Shown: positions 51,308 to 60,616, counted from the first letter of the stretch. The stretch: 64,000 nt of DNA from Allobosea lupini (GCF_900109525.1 NZ_FOAN01000008.1:1-64000), one strand, 5' to 3'. Numbers and translations are program-made. The notes: generated by a model not told the origin, from the letters alone.

Positions 51308-52471
51308 ATGCGTATCGTCGACATCCGGGAGCGCACGGCTCCGATCGCCTCGCCCATCGCCAATGCCTTCATCGACTTCTCGAAGATGACGCTGAGCCTG
51401 GTTGCCGTCGTCACCGACGTCGTCCGCGACGGCAGGCCGGTGATCGGCTACGGCTTCAATTCGAACGGGCGCTATGGCCAGGGCGGGCTGATCCGCGAGC
51501 GCTTCGCGCCGCGTATCCTCGAGGCGGCGCCCGAGAGCCTGCTCGATGCCGAGGGCGGCAATCTCGACCCCGGCAAGGTCTGGGCCGCGATGTTCACCAA
51601 TGAGAAGCCGGGCGGCCATGGCGAGCGCTCCGTCGCGATGGGCACGATCGACATGGCGGTCTGGGATGCCGTCGCTAAGATCGCCGGCAAGCCGCTCTTC
51701 CGTCTGCTGGCGGAGCGTGCCGGCGTTAGCGCCGATCCGAAGGTCTTCGTTTATGCCGCCGGCGGCTACTATTATCCCGGCAAGGGGCTGGCAGGGCTGG
51801 CGGCCGAGATGCAGGGCTATCTCGACCGCGGCTACACGGTGGTGAAAATGAAGATCGGCGGCGCTTCGCTGGTCGACGACTGCAAGCGCATCGAGACCGT
51901 GCTGAAGATGCTGCCAACCGGCTGCCGGCTCGCGGTCGATGCCAATGGCCGCTTCGATCTCGACACCGCCATCGCTTATGCCAAGGCGCTGCGGCAATAC
52001 GATCTGTTCTGGTACGAGGAGGCCGGCGATCCGCTCGACTACGACCTTCAAGCTCGGCTCGCCGAGCATTATCCCGGCCCGATGGCGACCGGCGAGAACT
52101 TGTTCTCGATGCAGGACGCGCGCAACCTGATCCGGTATGGCGGCATGCGCCCGGACCGCGACTGGCTGCAGTTCGACTGCGCGCTGAGCTACGGCCTCGT
52201 CGAATATCTGCGCACGCTGGAGATGCTGAAGCAGAATGGCTGGTCCTGGCGCCGCTGCATCCCCCATGGCGGCCACCAGATGTCGCTGAACATCGCAGCG
52301 GGCCTCGGCCTCGGCGGCAATGAATCCTACCCCGACCTGTTCCAGCCCTATGGCGGCTTCCCCGACGGTGTGCGTGTCGAGGCCGGCCACATCGTCATGC
52401 CGGACCTGCCGGGCATTGGCTTCGAGGGCAAGGCGGACCTGATAAGCGAAATGCGCAGCCTCGCCGCGTGA
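51308..52471 (+). CDS. tarD: D(-)-tartrate dehydratase
   Basis: A 387-residue enolase-superfamily enzyme that should turn D-tartrate into oxaloacetate. It is very close to the Bradyrhizobium japonicum TarD as I remember it over its whole length (NAFIDFSKMTLSLVAVVTDV, FNSNGRYGQGGLIRERFA, NEKPGGHGERSVA). Catalytic residues are kept: Lys-182 in KMKIGG, metal ligands Asp-211, Glu-237 and Glu-263, and His-320 in CIPHGGHQ. It lies after the Bug gene with LysR divergent, forming a small tartrate unit. Confidence 0.92.
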   Translation: MRIVDIRERTAPIASPIANAFIDFSKMTLSLVAVVTDVVRDGRPVIGYGFNSNGRYGQGGLIRERFAPRILEAAPESLLDAEGGNLDPGKVWAAMFTNEKPGGHGERSVAMGTIDMAVWDAVAKIAGKPLFRLLAERAGVSADPKVFVYAAGGYYYPGKGLAGLAAEMQGYLDRGYTVVKMKIGGASLVDDCKRIETVLKMLPTGCRLAVDANGRFDLDTAIAYAKALRQYDLFWYEEAGDPLDYDLQARLAEHYPGPMATGENLFSMQDARNLIRYGGMRPDRDWLQFDCALSYGLVEYLRTLEMLKQNGWSWRRCIPHGGHQMSLNIAAGLGLGGNESYPDLFQPYGGFPDGVRVEAGHIVMPDLPGIGFEGKADLISEMRSLAA

Positions 52472-52585
52472 GGCTACAGGCGCCGTTCTTGTGCGCCAAT
52501 TGCTGACGTTGGCGTCTTGCCCAGAAGCAGACGCTAAGCGCCCTATCGGGAATGCCACGCCGGCCACTAAAAATTGCGGATCCAG

Positions 52586-53575
52586 CTAGGTTCTGAGAAC
52601 GATTTTTGCTGCACCGACACGACCACCATCGATGTCGGCAAAAGCTTGGTCGCCCACATTCAGAGGTCGTTGCTCGATCCAGCCGAGGGCGCCGAGACGT
52701 CCTTGAGCCAGAGCCTCAACGGTCTGCGCAAAATCGGCCGGCGTATAGCAGTAGACGCCGGCCAGCGTGACTTCCTGGAGGGTGATCTTGCGAACGTCGA
52801 GGCCGCCTTGCCCGGGCAGCAGGCCAACATGCACGATCACGCCGCCGGGGCGCACGATGCGGCAGGCGGCCGCCCGGGTCGCATCGGCACCGACCGCGTC
52901 GATGACGAGATCGGCGCTGTTGGCACCTGGCTCGTCCTCACCCGGCTGATAGACCCCAATCCCTTCCGCCAGCACCGTCGCGCGGCGCTGCAGGTTGGTT
53001 TCGCCGATAACGAGATCGCGGGTGCCGAACAGCCGCGCGACCAGCCCGGCGGCCAATCCGATCGCGCCGCCGCCGAGAACCACGACACGACAGGCCGCAA
53101 GCGGCTGGTGCAGGCGCTGCATGCCGGTCCGCACAGCATGCCAGGAGACCGCGACGGGCTCGGCCAGCGCCGCATGGGCGATCGGCATCGCTTCGGGGAT
53201 CGGCGTCACATTGCGCAGCGGAATCCGGGCTAGTTCGGCGAAGGCGCCGGGCCGCGGCGGCATTGAGATGATCTGCCGCGTCGGCGAGAGATGCCAACGC
53301 CCCTCGATCGCATAGGGACAGGCCGGGTCGACCACGAGGGGATTGATGGTGACGCGTTCGCCGGCACGGGGCCCCGTTGCAATACGCCCCGCCGCCTCAT
53401 GGCCGAGGATCAGCGGCGGCGGGCGGCGGGCGTCGAAGCCGTGATAGGCGTGCATGTCGGAGCCGCAGATGCCGACCGCCTCGACCCGGACCAGCACCTC
53501 GTCGGTTTCTGGCACGGGGTCGGGCTCGTCTCTGAAGACGAGGCTGTTGGGGCCGATATAGACCAAAGCTTTCAT
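52586..53575 (-). CDS. Zinc-type alcohol dehydrogenase lacking the structural zinc cysteines
   Basis: A 329-residue medium-chain dehydrogenase. The catalytic zinc site (VGICGSDMH and GHEAAG) and the NAD site (VVLGGGAIGLAAG) are present. The structural zinc loop, normally four cysteines, has only one Cys (NPLVVDPACPYAIEGRW). It is the last gene of the eight-gene LacI-controlled operon, 13 bases after the SDR. ATG 53575 was chosen from the MKALVYIG family start. It probably oxidises a secondary alcohol of the imported polyol, like the HpsP role in dihydroxypropanesulfonate use. Confidence 0.85.
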   Translation of the reverse strand: MKALVYIGPNSLVFRDEPDPVPETDEVLVRVEAVGICGSDMHAYHGFDARRPPPLILGHEAAGRIATGPRAGERVTINPLVVDPACPYAIEGRWHLSPTRQIISMPPRPGAFAELARIPLRNVTPIPEAMPIAHAALAEPVAVSWHAVRTGMQRLHQPLAACRVVVLGGGAIGLAAGLVARLFGTRDLVIGETNLQRRATVLAEGIGVYQPGEDEPGANSADLVIDAVGADATRAAACRIVRPGGVIVHVGLLPGQGGLDVRKITLQEVTLAGVYCYTPADFAQTVEALAQGRLGALGWIEQRPLNVGDQAFADIDGGRVGAAKIVLRT

Positions 53576-53588
53576 GCAGCGCGCGTCA

Positions 53589-54359
53589 TCATTTAGCGGT
53601 GAAACCGCCATCGACCGCCAGTGTCTGGCCTGTGACATAGGCGGAGGCCGGCGCAGCCAGGAAGACCGCAGCGCCGGCGAGATCGGCGAGTTCGCCATTG
53701 CGGCCGATGGCGGTCTGCGCCGCGTTTTTGGCGGCGCGCGTGGGGTCGGCGAAGACGGGCGCCGTCAACGGCGTCGGGAAGAAGCCCGGCGCGATGGCGT
53801 TGCAGGTGACGCCATTGCGCGACCATTCCTCGGCGATGGCGCGGGTTAGTTGGACGACGCCACCCTTCGCGGCACCATAGGGAGCGCAGTCGGGGAAGGC
53901 CCGGTAGCTCTGCAGAGAGGCGATGTTGACGATGCGGCCATAGCCGCGCTGCGCCATGCCTGGCGCAAAGGCCTGGGTCAGCAGGAAAGGCGCACGCAGA
54001 TGCACCGCCATGTGCAGGTCGAAGGCCTCGGCCGTGACCTGCATGAAAGGCTGGCGCAGATTGAGCCCGGCGGCATTGACGAGGATGTCGATAGACCGGC
54101 CCAGCCGCTCGCAGGTCGCGGCCAAGGTGGCGCCGGCCTCCGGCGAGGCGAGATCGACGGCGACGATGTCGGTCGCGATGCCCTCCGCCCGCAGCCCCTC
54201 GGCCGCCTCACGCAATGCATCCTCCCGTCTTGCGACGATGACGAGATCGGCGCCCGCCAGACCCAGCGCCCGCGCCATAGCGAGGCCGATGCCGCTGTTG
54301 CCGCCTGTGACCAGCGCGGTCTTGCCGGTGAGGTCAAAAAGAGGGGTCAGCCCGAACAT
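53589..54359 (-). CDS. Short-chain dehydrogenase/reductase
   Basis: A 256-residue SDR with TGGNSGIGLA for cofactor binding, NAAG, catalytic Ser in IASLQS and the YGAAK pair. The sequence has the gluconate 5-dehydrogenase/IdnO look (FDLTGKTALVTGG). The start lies three bases after the stop of the HpsN-like gene. In the operon it likely oxidises or reduces a hydroxyl of the same substrate. Confidence 0.9.
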   Translation of the reverse strand: MFGLTPLFDLTGKTALVTGGNSGIGLAMARALGLAGADLVIVARREDALREAAEGLRAEGIATDIVAVDLASPEAGATLAATCERLGRSIDILVNAAGLNLRQPFMQVTAEAFDLHMAVHLRAPFLLTQAFAPGMAQRGYGRIVNIASLQSYRAFPDCAPYGAAKGGVVQLTRAIAEEWSRNGVTCNAIAPGFFPTPLTAPVFADPTRAAKNAAQTAIGRNGELADLAGAAVFLAAPASAYVTGQTLAVDGGFTAK

Positions 54360-54362
54360 GTC

Positions 54363-55676
54363 TCAGACCTCGACCGGCGTGCCGAGGTCGACATTGGAGC
54401 CTGGAGCATATTTGGCCATGCGCGCGTCGCTGGTGCGGGCATGGGCCTCCATGCCCTCCAGCCTCGAGATTCGGGCCGAGACGGGAGCGATGCGCTGGCA
54501 CGCGTCGCGGTCCATGCGTTGCCAGGTCAGGGGCTTCAGGAATTTGTGCACCGACAGCCCGGCCGAGTAACGGGCCGCGAACTTGGTCGGAAGGATGTGG
54601 TTGGGGCCCGAGACCTTGTCACCGAAGGCGACATTGGTTTCCTCGCCGAGGAAGAGCGAGCCGTAATTGCTCAGATTGTCATGCCACCAGTCGAGGTCGC
54701 TGCAATGCACCTCCAGATGCTCGCAGGCATAGCGATCTGAGACGGCCACCATTTCCTCGCGCGTGTCGCACTGGACGATCTCGCCATAGTCGCGCCAGGC
54801 GGCTCCGGCCGCATCGCGCGCTGTTGGCGGCAGGGTCGCGATCAGTTCCGGCATCAGCCGGGCAACCTCGTCGGCCATGCGGCGCGAACTGGTGATCAGC
54901 CAGGCCGGGCTTTCGTGGCCATGCTCGGCCTGCCCGACGAGATCGGTCGCGACGATCAGCGGGTCGGCGGTCTCGTCGGCGAGGACCGCGACCTCGGAGG
55001 GGCCGGCGAAGACATCGATCCCGACCTTGCCGAACAGCATGCGCTTGGCCTCGGCGACGAATTTGTTGCCGGGCCCGACGATGATGTCGGCCGGCTGGCC
55101 GGTGAACAGGCCGTACGTCATGGCGGCGATGGCCTGAACGCCGCCCAGGCACATGATGATGTCGGCTCCCGCCACCGTCATCGCGTAAAGCACATGGGGA
55201 TGGATGCCCTGGCCGCGAAAGGGCGCCGAGCAGGCGACGACGGTTTTCACACCGGCGGCCTTGGCGGTCGCGACAGACATATAGGCCGAGGCGATATGGG
55301 CATAGCGGCCGGTTGGCACATAGCATCCGGCGGTGTTCACCGGCACGAGCTTCTGGCCGAGATGCAGGCCCGGCGATATCTCGATCGAGAAATCCCGGCA
55401 CGATTCGCGCTGCGCCTGCGCGAAGCGCCGGACCTGTCCCGCCGCGAAGCTGATGTCGTCCTTGACGCTTTGGGGGATGTCGCTGATGCGCGCGGCGATG
55501 GCCGCCTTGTCCATCACGATGTCACCGTCCCATTTGTCGAGCTTGCGCGCATAGTCGCGCACGGCCTGCTCGCCGCTGGTCTCGATCGCGGCCAGCATGG
55601 CGGTGACCACCTCGCGCGCCGCGTCGGTTTCGGTTTCGGGCGTCTTGGTGGCGGTTTTCAGATGCGTGATGGCCAT
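54363..55676 (-). CDS. HpsN-like dehydrogenase (histidinol dehydrogenase relative)
   Basis: A 437-residue enzyme of the HisD superfamily. Its text (FAQAQRES, GQKLVPVNTAGCYVPTGRYA, HIASAYMSVATAKAAGVKT, NKFVAEAKRMLFGKVGIDVFAG, GQAEHGHESPAWL) matches the HpsN branch, sulfopropanediol 3-dehydrogenase, better than true HisD as I remember them. HpsN oxidises (R)-2,3-dihydroxypropane-1-sulfonate to sulfolactate in two NAD steps. Zinc ligands of the superfamily (GQAEHGHE, and His near SVHKFL) are present. No his genes are nearby. The neighbours (SDR, ADH, TauT-type ABC genes) fit a C3 sulfonate or polyol pathway, but other substrates are possible. Confidence 0.82.
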   Translation of the reverse strand: MAITHLKTATKTPETETDAAREVVTAMLAAIETSGEQAVRDYARKLDKWDGDIVMDKAAIAARISDIPQSVKDDISFAAGQVRRFAQAQRESCRDFSIEISPGLHLGQKLVPVNTAGCYVPTGRYAHIASAYMSVATAKAAGVKTVVACSAPFRGQGIHPHVLYAMTVAGADIIMCLGGVQAIAAMTYGLFTGQPADIIVGPGNKFVAEAKRMLFGKVGIDVFAGPSEVAVLADETADPLIVATDLVGQAEHGHESPAWLITSSRRMADEVARLMPELIATLPPTARDAAGAAWRDYGEIVQCDTREEMVAVSDRYACEHLEVHCSDLDWWHDNLSNYGSLFLGEETNVAFGDKVSGPNHILPTKFAARYSAGLSVHKFLKPLTWQRMDRDACQRIAPVSARISRLEGMEAHARTSDARMAKYAPGSNVDLGTPVEV

Positions 55677-55757
55677 GGCGCTGTCCGCTTGAAATCAGAT
55701 TGAGGGATACGGCGGCGGCCCGGAGGCCGCCGCTGCTCGCCGTGTCGCTGTGTCAGG

Positions 55758-56807
55758 TCACTTCTTGTCGAACTCGGTCGCGAAGGCCTTGAGCTTGGGA
55801 TCGGCCGCGACGCGCTTGAGGAAGTCGTCGGTGAGGTAGCTCTTGGCGTCCGGATTCGCCGGGATCGTGCCGACATCGGTGATGAACTTGCCGATCTCGG
55901 CGAACCAGCCGTCGACGGTCGAGGCGCCGGCGCCGCGCGCCATCAGCTTGAGCTGCTCGTCGAGCCCGAAGGTCGGGCGCAGATCGAACTCCTGGTCCAT
56001 GGCGCGGGCCGTGACCTCGAGACCGCCCTGCTTGTAGAAGTCGAGCGCCAGCGTGCGCGCCTCGGCCGGATTGGCCTTGGCCCAGGACCAGCCGCGCAGG
56101 AACACGGCCAGGAACTTCGCGACATCGTCCGGCCGTTCCTTGGCGAAATCGCCGCGCACGATCAGCGCACCCGGCACCACCGCGCCGGCATCCGCGCCGG
56201 AGCAGAGATATTTCGCGTTGGCGCGGTCCTCAAGCGTGTAGGTGTTGGGCGCCCAGACGCCCGCGACGTCGCCATTGTTGGAGGTGATCGCGGTGATGAT
56301 CTGGGCCTGGCCGAGATTCACGAACTGCATGTCGTTCTGCGCCAGGCCGAATTTGGCCAGGCATTTGCGGGCCGAGTAGTCCACCGTGGAGTTGGTGGTC
56401 AGCAGCAGCTTCTGGCCCTTGAGCAGCTTCGGATCGGCCTTGATCGCGTCGAACTTGTCGCCGCGCACCATAATGGCGTTGGCCTTGGATTCGTCGTTGG
56501 TCAGGCCGATCGTCAGGATGTTGAAGCGCACCGCGCCGAGCACCGCTGGAACCGAGCCGGTGCCGCCGACATCCCAGGACTTCGCGGCCGAAGCGGCGAT
56601 CTGCGGCGCGCCGGCCGGGAAGGTCGAGAAATTCGGCGTCAGGCCGACATCCTTCCACCAGCCCTTCACCGTCGCGTAGTGGAAGGGCAGAGCCCAATAG
56701 AGCGAGGGCTGATAGCTGACGCCGATGGCGGTCTGAGCCCGCGCCGCGCCGGGTGCGCCAAAGGCGAGCGTCGCCGCGATACCCAGTCCTGCAATGATGC
56801 GTTTCAT
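55758..56807 (-). CDS. NitT/TauT-type ABC transporter substrate-binding protein
   Basis: A 349-residue periplasmic protein with a Sec signal (MKRIIAGLGIAATLAFGAPGAARAQ, cleavage near 24). The fold signs of the SsuA/TauA/ThiY group are seen (YQPSLYWALPFHYATVKGWWKDVGL, FPAGAPQIAAS, and the late RGDFAKERPDDVAKFLAVFLRG). GGGAGAGCG precedes ATG 56807. It follows the DegT-type gene by 31 bases and precedes the HpsN-like gene. The group binds sulfonates, nitriles or pyrimidines; a sulfonate would fit the context. Confidence 0.88.
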   Translation of the reverse strand: MKRIIAGLGIAATLAFGAPGAARAQTAIGVSYQPSLYWALPFHYATVKGWWKDVGLTPNFSTFPAGAPQIAASAAKSWDVGGTGSVPAVLGAVRFNILTIGLTNDESKANAIMVRGDKFDAIKADPKLLKGQKLLLTTNSTVDYSARKCLAKFGLAQNDMQFVNLGQAQIITAITSNNGDVAGVWAPNTYTLEDRANAKYLCSGADAGAVVPGALIVRGDFAKERPDDVAKFLAVFLRGWSWAKANPAEARTLALDFYKQGGLEVTARAMDQEFDLRPTFGLDEQLKLMARGAGASTVDGWFAEIGKFITDVGTIPANPDAKSYLTDDFLKRVAADPKLKAFATEFDKK

Positions 56808-56838
56808 CTTCGCTCTCCCTGTTGTCGTTGATCCGGCC

Positions 56839-58095
56839 TCAACCTGTCGCGGCTCGCCCGGTTTCCCCTGTCTCCGCGCGTGCGGACACCACGGTCTCGA
56901 TCGCCTCGCGCACAATCGCCGCGACGAGGTCGCAGTCCTGATCGGTCAGCGAGAGCGGTGTGCGGATATCGCAAAGGCCTGCGAGGACGGCATGGGTCTG
57001 GTCCATCGCGCCTTGGGGGCCGGCGTAGCGCCAGTGCCGCGGCGCGCTGGTGAAGCCATGCTGGCGGCCCGCCCCAAACCATTTCACCGGCAGTCCGCGC
57101 CCGGCGCAGCTTTCCAGGAACGCCCGGATCTCCGGCTCGTCGAAACCGAACAACGAGAACTGGACCGATGTGGCCGAGTAGCGCGCCTTGTCCGGCCGCT
57201 GCGGCAGCCGCAGATGCTGTGAGCGGGCTATGCCGGCCGCGATGCGGTCGTGAATCGCGTTCCAGCGCCGCGCCCGGCGCGGCAGATCGGACAGCTGCGG
57301 ACGCAGCAGGGCCGCCGCCAACGCGGTCATGCGCATGCTGAAATTCGGCGTCTGCTCTTCCCAGCGGGCCATCTCGACCGGAGACGGCCTATTGAGATGC
57401 TGCCCATGCAGCATATAGCTGCCGGAATACAGGATGGCGCGCGCGGCGCGATCGGGGTCGTCCAGCACGAGGAAGCCGCCTTCGCCGGCATTGAGGTGCT
57501 TGTAAGTCTGGGCGCTGAAGGCAGCCGCCGCACCGAAGGTCCCGATCGCGCGGCCGTCCCATGTGGCGCAGAGCGCATGGGCGCAATCCTCGATCAGGAT
57601 AAGCCCGAGCTCGTCGCAGGCCGCCGAGACCGCATCCATGTCTGCGATATGGCCGCGCATGTGCGAGAGCAGCAGAACGCGCGCGCCCGACGCCTCCACC
57701 TTGGCCCGCAGATCGTCGCAATCGATGACGTAGTCTGCTCCGATTTCGACGAGCACGGGCTTCGCGCCGGCATGGACGATCGCGCCCGGCACCGGGGCGA
57801 GCGTGAAGCCGTTGACAAGGACTGGGTCGCCTGGACGCACATCCAGCACCTTGAGCGCCAGGCAGAGGGCCGCGCCGCCCGAGTTCACCGCCACGCAGTA
57901 GCGCCGCCCGACGAAGGTGGCGAACTCCTGCTCCAGCAGGGCGACGTCGTTCTGGTCCGCCCCCATCTCGCCATAGCGGAAGAGCCGGCCCGAGCGCATC
58001 AGTTCGATCGCACGCGCGATGCCGGCCTCCGGGATCGGCTCCGGCTCGGTCAGGTCGCGCGTCAGGCGCGGCGGGAGGGCGAGTTCAGACGCCAT
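56839..58095 (-). CDS. DegT/DnrJ/EryC1-type PLP enzyme
   Basis: A 418-residue fold-type I PLP enzyme. Key parts are NSGGAALCLALKVLDVRPGD for phosphate binding, IEDCAHALCATW (Asp pairing with the ring), and the catalytic Lys in SAQTYKHLNAGEGGF. Family members are sugar aminotransferases or dehydratases, usually in cell-surface glycan synthesis, but some act in catabolic routes. It overlaps the ATPase gene by 11 bases, placed between it and the binding protein gene, an unusual spot for a non-transport gene, which points to a shared substrate. Confidence 0.88.
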   Translation of the reverse strand: MASELALPPRLTRDLTEPEPIPEAGIARAIELMRSGRLFRYGEMGADQNDVALLEQEFATFVGRRYCVAVNSGGAALCLALKVLDVRPGDPVLVNGFTLAPVPGAIVHAGAKPVLVEIGADYVIDCDDLRAKVEASGARVLLLSHMRGHIADMDAVSAACDELGLILIEDCAHALCATWDGRAIGTFGAAAAFSAQTYKHLNAGEGGFLVLDDPDRAARAILYSGSYMLHGQHLNRPSPVEMARWEEQTPNFSMRMTALAAALLRPQLSDLPRRARRWNAIHDRIAAGIARSQHLRLPQRPDKARYSATSVQFSLFGFDEPEIRAFLESCAGRGLPVKWFGAGRQHGFTSAPRHWRYAGPQGAMDQTHAVLAGLCDIRTPLSLTDQDCDLVAAIVREAIETVVSARAETGETGRAATG

Positions 58096-58882
58096 GGGCT
58101 CCCTTCTCCTCGCGCAGCGACTTCCAGATCTGGGTGCGCAGATGCACGAAGGATTCGAGATCCATTACGTCCTCGATGCGCTCATGCCGGTCCCAGCTCT
58201 CCGCCTGCCGCACCGAGCGGATGTCAAGCACCTCCTTGATGCGGCCCGGTCTGCGCGTCATGACCGCCACCCGATCGGCGAGATAAACCGCCTCCTCGAC
58301 GGCATGGGTGATGAACAGCACGGTGCGCGGATTGACCCGTGCCAGCCGCACCAATTCCTCCTGCATGACGACGCGGGTCTGCGCGTCGAGCGCCCCGAAT
58401 GGCTCGTCCATCAGCAGCACTTCGGGATCGAGCACATAGGCTCGGGCGATGGCGACGCGCTGCTGCATGCCGCCCGAAAGCTGATGCGGGAAAGCATCGG
58501 CATGGCTTTCGAGGTTCATCAGCCTGAGTGCGCCCGCGACCAGTCCGTCGCGTTCCGCCTTCGGCAGGTTCTTGTTGCGCAGGCCCAGCTCGATGTTCTC
58601 CCGCACCGACTTCCACGGAAACAGCGCGAATTGCTGGAACACCACGGCGCGATCGGGCCCGGGCTCGGTCACGGCCTTGCCGTTGACGCTCACGATGCCG
58701 GCGCTGGGCGGCTCGAAGCCGGCGACCATGCGCAGGCAGGTGGTCTTGCCGCAGCCGGAGGGCCCGACGATCGCGACGAACTCCTTGTCGCCTATCTCGA
58801 GATTGATGTCGTCGAGCGCCTTCACACCTCCCGAGGCGGGGCCGAAGACCTTGTCGACCTTGTCGAAACGGATCGATCCCAT
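58085..58882 (-). CDS. NitT/TauT-type ABC transporter ATPase
   Basis: A 265-residue ABC ATPase with Walker A GPSGCGKT, Q-loop FQQFALFPW, signature LSGGMQQR, Walker B VLLMDEPFGALD and the switch His in ITHAVEEA. It matches the SsuB/TauB group. It lies 13 bases after the permease and overlaps the DegT-type gene. Confidence 0.94.
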   Translation of the reverse strand: MGSIRFDKVDKVFGPASGGVKALDDINLEIGDKEFVAIVGPSGCGKTTCLRMVAGFEPPSAGIVSVNGKAVTEPGPDRAVVFQQFALFPWKSVRENIELGLRNKNLPKAERDGLVAGALRLMNLESHADAFPHQLSGGMQQRVAIARAYVLDPEVLLMDEPFGALDAQTRVVMQEELVRLARVNPRTVLFITHAVEEAVYLADRVAVMTRRPGRIKEVLDIRSVRQAESWDRHERIEDVMDLESFVHLRTQIWKSLREEKGAHGV

Positions 58883-58895
58883 CGTCTTCGCCCCT

Positions 58896-59684
58896 TTAAA
58901 CCTGGAGACCGCGCCGGCGGCGAAGCCAGGCCTCGCCCTGCCGCAGCATCACGTCGATCGCCATGCCGACGAGACCGATCGCGGCCATGCCGGCCATGAC
59001 CGTCGGCGTGGCGACATTGGCCTGCGCCTGCACCATCATGAATCCGACCCCAGCCGCAGCCACGATCAGTTCCGCCCCGACCAGAGACTGCCAGCCGAGC
59101 CCCGCCGAGACGCGCAGGCCCGAGACGATCGAGGGCGTCGCGGCCGGCAGCAGAATCTCGAGGATCATGCGCAGATGCCCGGTGCCGAGCATGCGCGCGG
59201 CCTCGATCAAGCGCGGCTCGACGAAGCGGGCGCCGCGATAGGCGTTGATCAGGCAGGGCGGAAAGGCGCCCGCGAAGATGATCAGGATCGGACCGCCTAT
59301 GCCGACTCCGAACCACAGCGCCGCGAACGGCACCCAGGCGATCGGCGCGATGAAGCGTAGCCCGTCGAAGAGCGGCGTGACGACATCGTCGAGCCAGCGG
59401 AACCAGCCCATCAGCAGGCCGAGCGGTACGCCGATGAAGGCGGCGAGCAGCACGCCATAGGCGTAGCGCTGAAAGCTCGAGGCGAGATGCTGCGGCAGCG
59501 TCGCCCCGGCGAAGGGGTTGGTCAGCAGATGGACGAAGCGCGCCAGCACGTCGAGCGGCGAGGGCAGGAACTGGCGCGGCACGATGCCGAAGGCAGACAA
59601 CGCCGCCCAAAGTCCGATGAAGCCGAAAAGACCCAGCGCGCCCCAGGCCCATTTCTCGCTCATGCGCAGGGGGATCGGCTGCAT
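58896..59684 (-). CDS. NitT/TauT-type ABC transporter permease 2
   Basis: A 262-residue permease with six hydrophobic segments and the EAA-loop (EAARMLGTGHLRMILEILLPAATP) that touches the ATPase. It belongs to the SsuC/TauC group. ATG 59684 lies four bases after the end of the first permease gene. Two different permeases suggest a heterodimeric channel. Confidence 0.92.
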   Translation of the reverse strand: MQPIPLRMSEKWAWGALGLFGFIGLWAALSAFGIVPRQFLPSPLDVLARFVHLLTNPFAGATLPQHLASSFQRYAYGVLLAAFIGVPLGLLMGWFRWLDDVVTPLFDGLRFIAPIAWVPFAALWFGVGIGGPILIIFAGAFPPCLINAYRGARFVEPRLIEAARMLGTGHLRMILEILLPAATPSIVSGLRVSAGLGWQSLVGAELIVAAAGVGFMMVQAQANVATPTVMAGMAAIGLVGMAIDVMLRQGEAWLRRRRGLQV

Positions 59685-59688
59685 CGGC

Positions 59689-60465
59689 TCAATCCCTGCC
59701 TGCCACGTTCCAGGCGAGCGCGCGGCGCTCCACCAGGCCCAGCACATATGTTGTGGCCCAGCCGAGCACGCCGACAGTCACCATCCCGACCAGGATCATG
59801 CCGGGATAGATGTCCTGCTGGGCCATGTTCAGCACAAAGCCGATGCCAGCCAGCGCGCCGACCAGTTCGGCCGCGACCAGCGTGGTCCAGGACGCCTGCA
59901 GCGACAGGCGCAAGCCAGTAAAGATCATCGGGGCGGCGGCCGGCGCGATCACCTCCGTGATCAGCCGCCAGCGCGGCGTCCCCAGCATCTGCGCGGCCTC
60001 GATGATCGGCCGGTCGATGTTGCGCACGCCGGCGAAGGAATTGATGACCGAGGGCACGAAGGCGGCAAACCAGATCACCATGATCTTTGCGCCATCGCCA
60101 AGGCCGAGCCAGAGGATCGCCAATGGAATCCACGCCAGTGGCGGAATCGGTCGGATGATCAGAAAGATCGGGTTGATCGCCGCTTCGGCCCGCCGGTCCC
60201 ATCCCATCCAGAGGCCGAGCGGCACGCCGGTTGCGATCGCCACGACGAAACCCATTACGACGAGCTTGACGCTCTGGAGAGCATGGGCCGCGAGCCCGCC
60301 GCCGGCATAGCCGCGCGTGGCGATCTGGTTCAGCGACAGCCAGAAATCCGCAGGCGACGGGAAGCGGCCGGGCGAGACGAAGCCCGTCGCCGTGGTCAGG
60401 CCGAACCACAGCAGCAGCACAGCCGCTACCGAGCCCAAGCCGACCCATATCCGTCGTCCGATCAT
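59689..60465 (-). CDS. NitT/TauT-type ABC transporter permease 1
   Basis: A 258-residue permease with six membrane segments and EAA-loop (EAAQMLGTPRWRLITEVIAPAAAP), SsuC/TauC-like. It is the first gene of the eight-gene operon. A LacI-type operator lies 26 bases before its ATG. The related second permease follows directly. Confidence 0.92.
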   Translation of the reverse strand: MIGRRIWVGLGSVAAVLLLWFGLTTATGFVSPGRFPSPADFWLSLNQIATRGYAGGGLAAHALQSVKLVVMGFVVAIATGVPLGLWMGWDRRAEAAINPIFLIIRPIPPLAWIPLAILWLGLGDGAKIMVIWFAAFVPSVINSFAGVRNIDRPIIEAAQMLGTPRWRLITEVIAPAAAPMIFTGLRLSLQASWTTLVAAELVGALAGIGFVLNMAQQDIYPGMILVGMVTVGVLGWATTYVLGLVERRALAWNVAGRD

Positions 60466-60490
60466 GGCGTTCCCTGGCGCGCATTCATTA

Positions 60491-60504
60491 TGAAAGCGCT
60501 TTCA
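60491..60504. promoter_or_regulatory. LacI-family operator
   Basis: TGAAAGCGCTTTCA is a perfect 14-base palindrome with the central CG that is typical of LacI/GalR operators. It lies just upstream of permease 1 and 113 bases from the divergent LacI gene start. A second, imperfect site (CAAACGTTTCA, 60506-60516) is next to it and may let two dimers bind. Confidence 0.8.
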
Positions 60505-60616
60505 ACAAACGTTTCAGATCATCTGCAGCGTGTCAATGGCTCGTATTCAAGGCCATAGTGGCATGGTAGGTTGCAAATGGCCCGCAATCCCGGCTAGAGC
60601 GGATGAAAGAAATTTC

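Noticed and set aside
54363..55676. Histidinol dehydrogenase for histidine synthesis (hisD)
   Set aside because: The sequence is nearer the HpsN branch and the neighbours are ABC transport and dehydrogenase genes, with no his genes.
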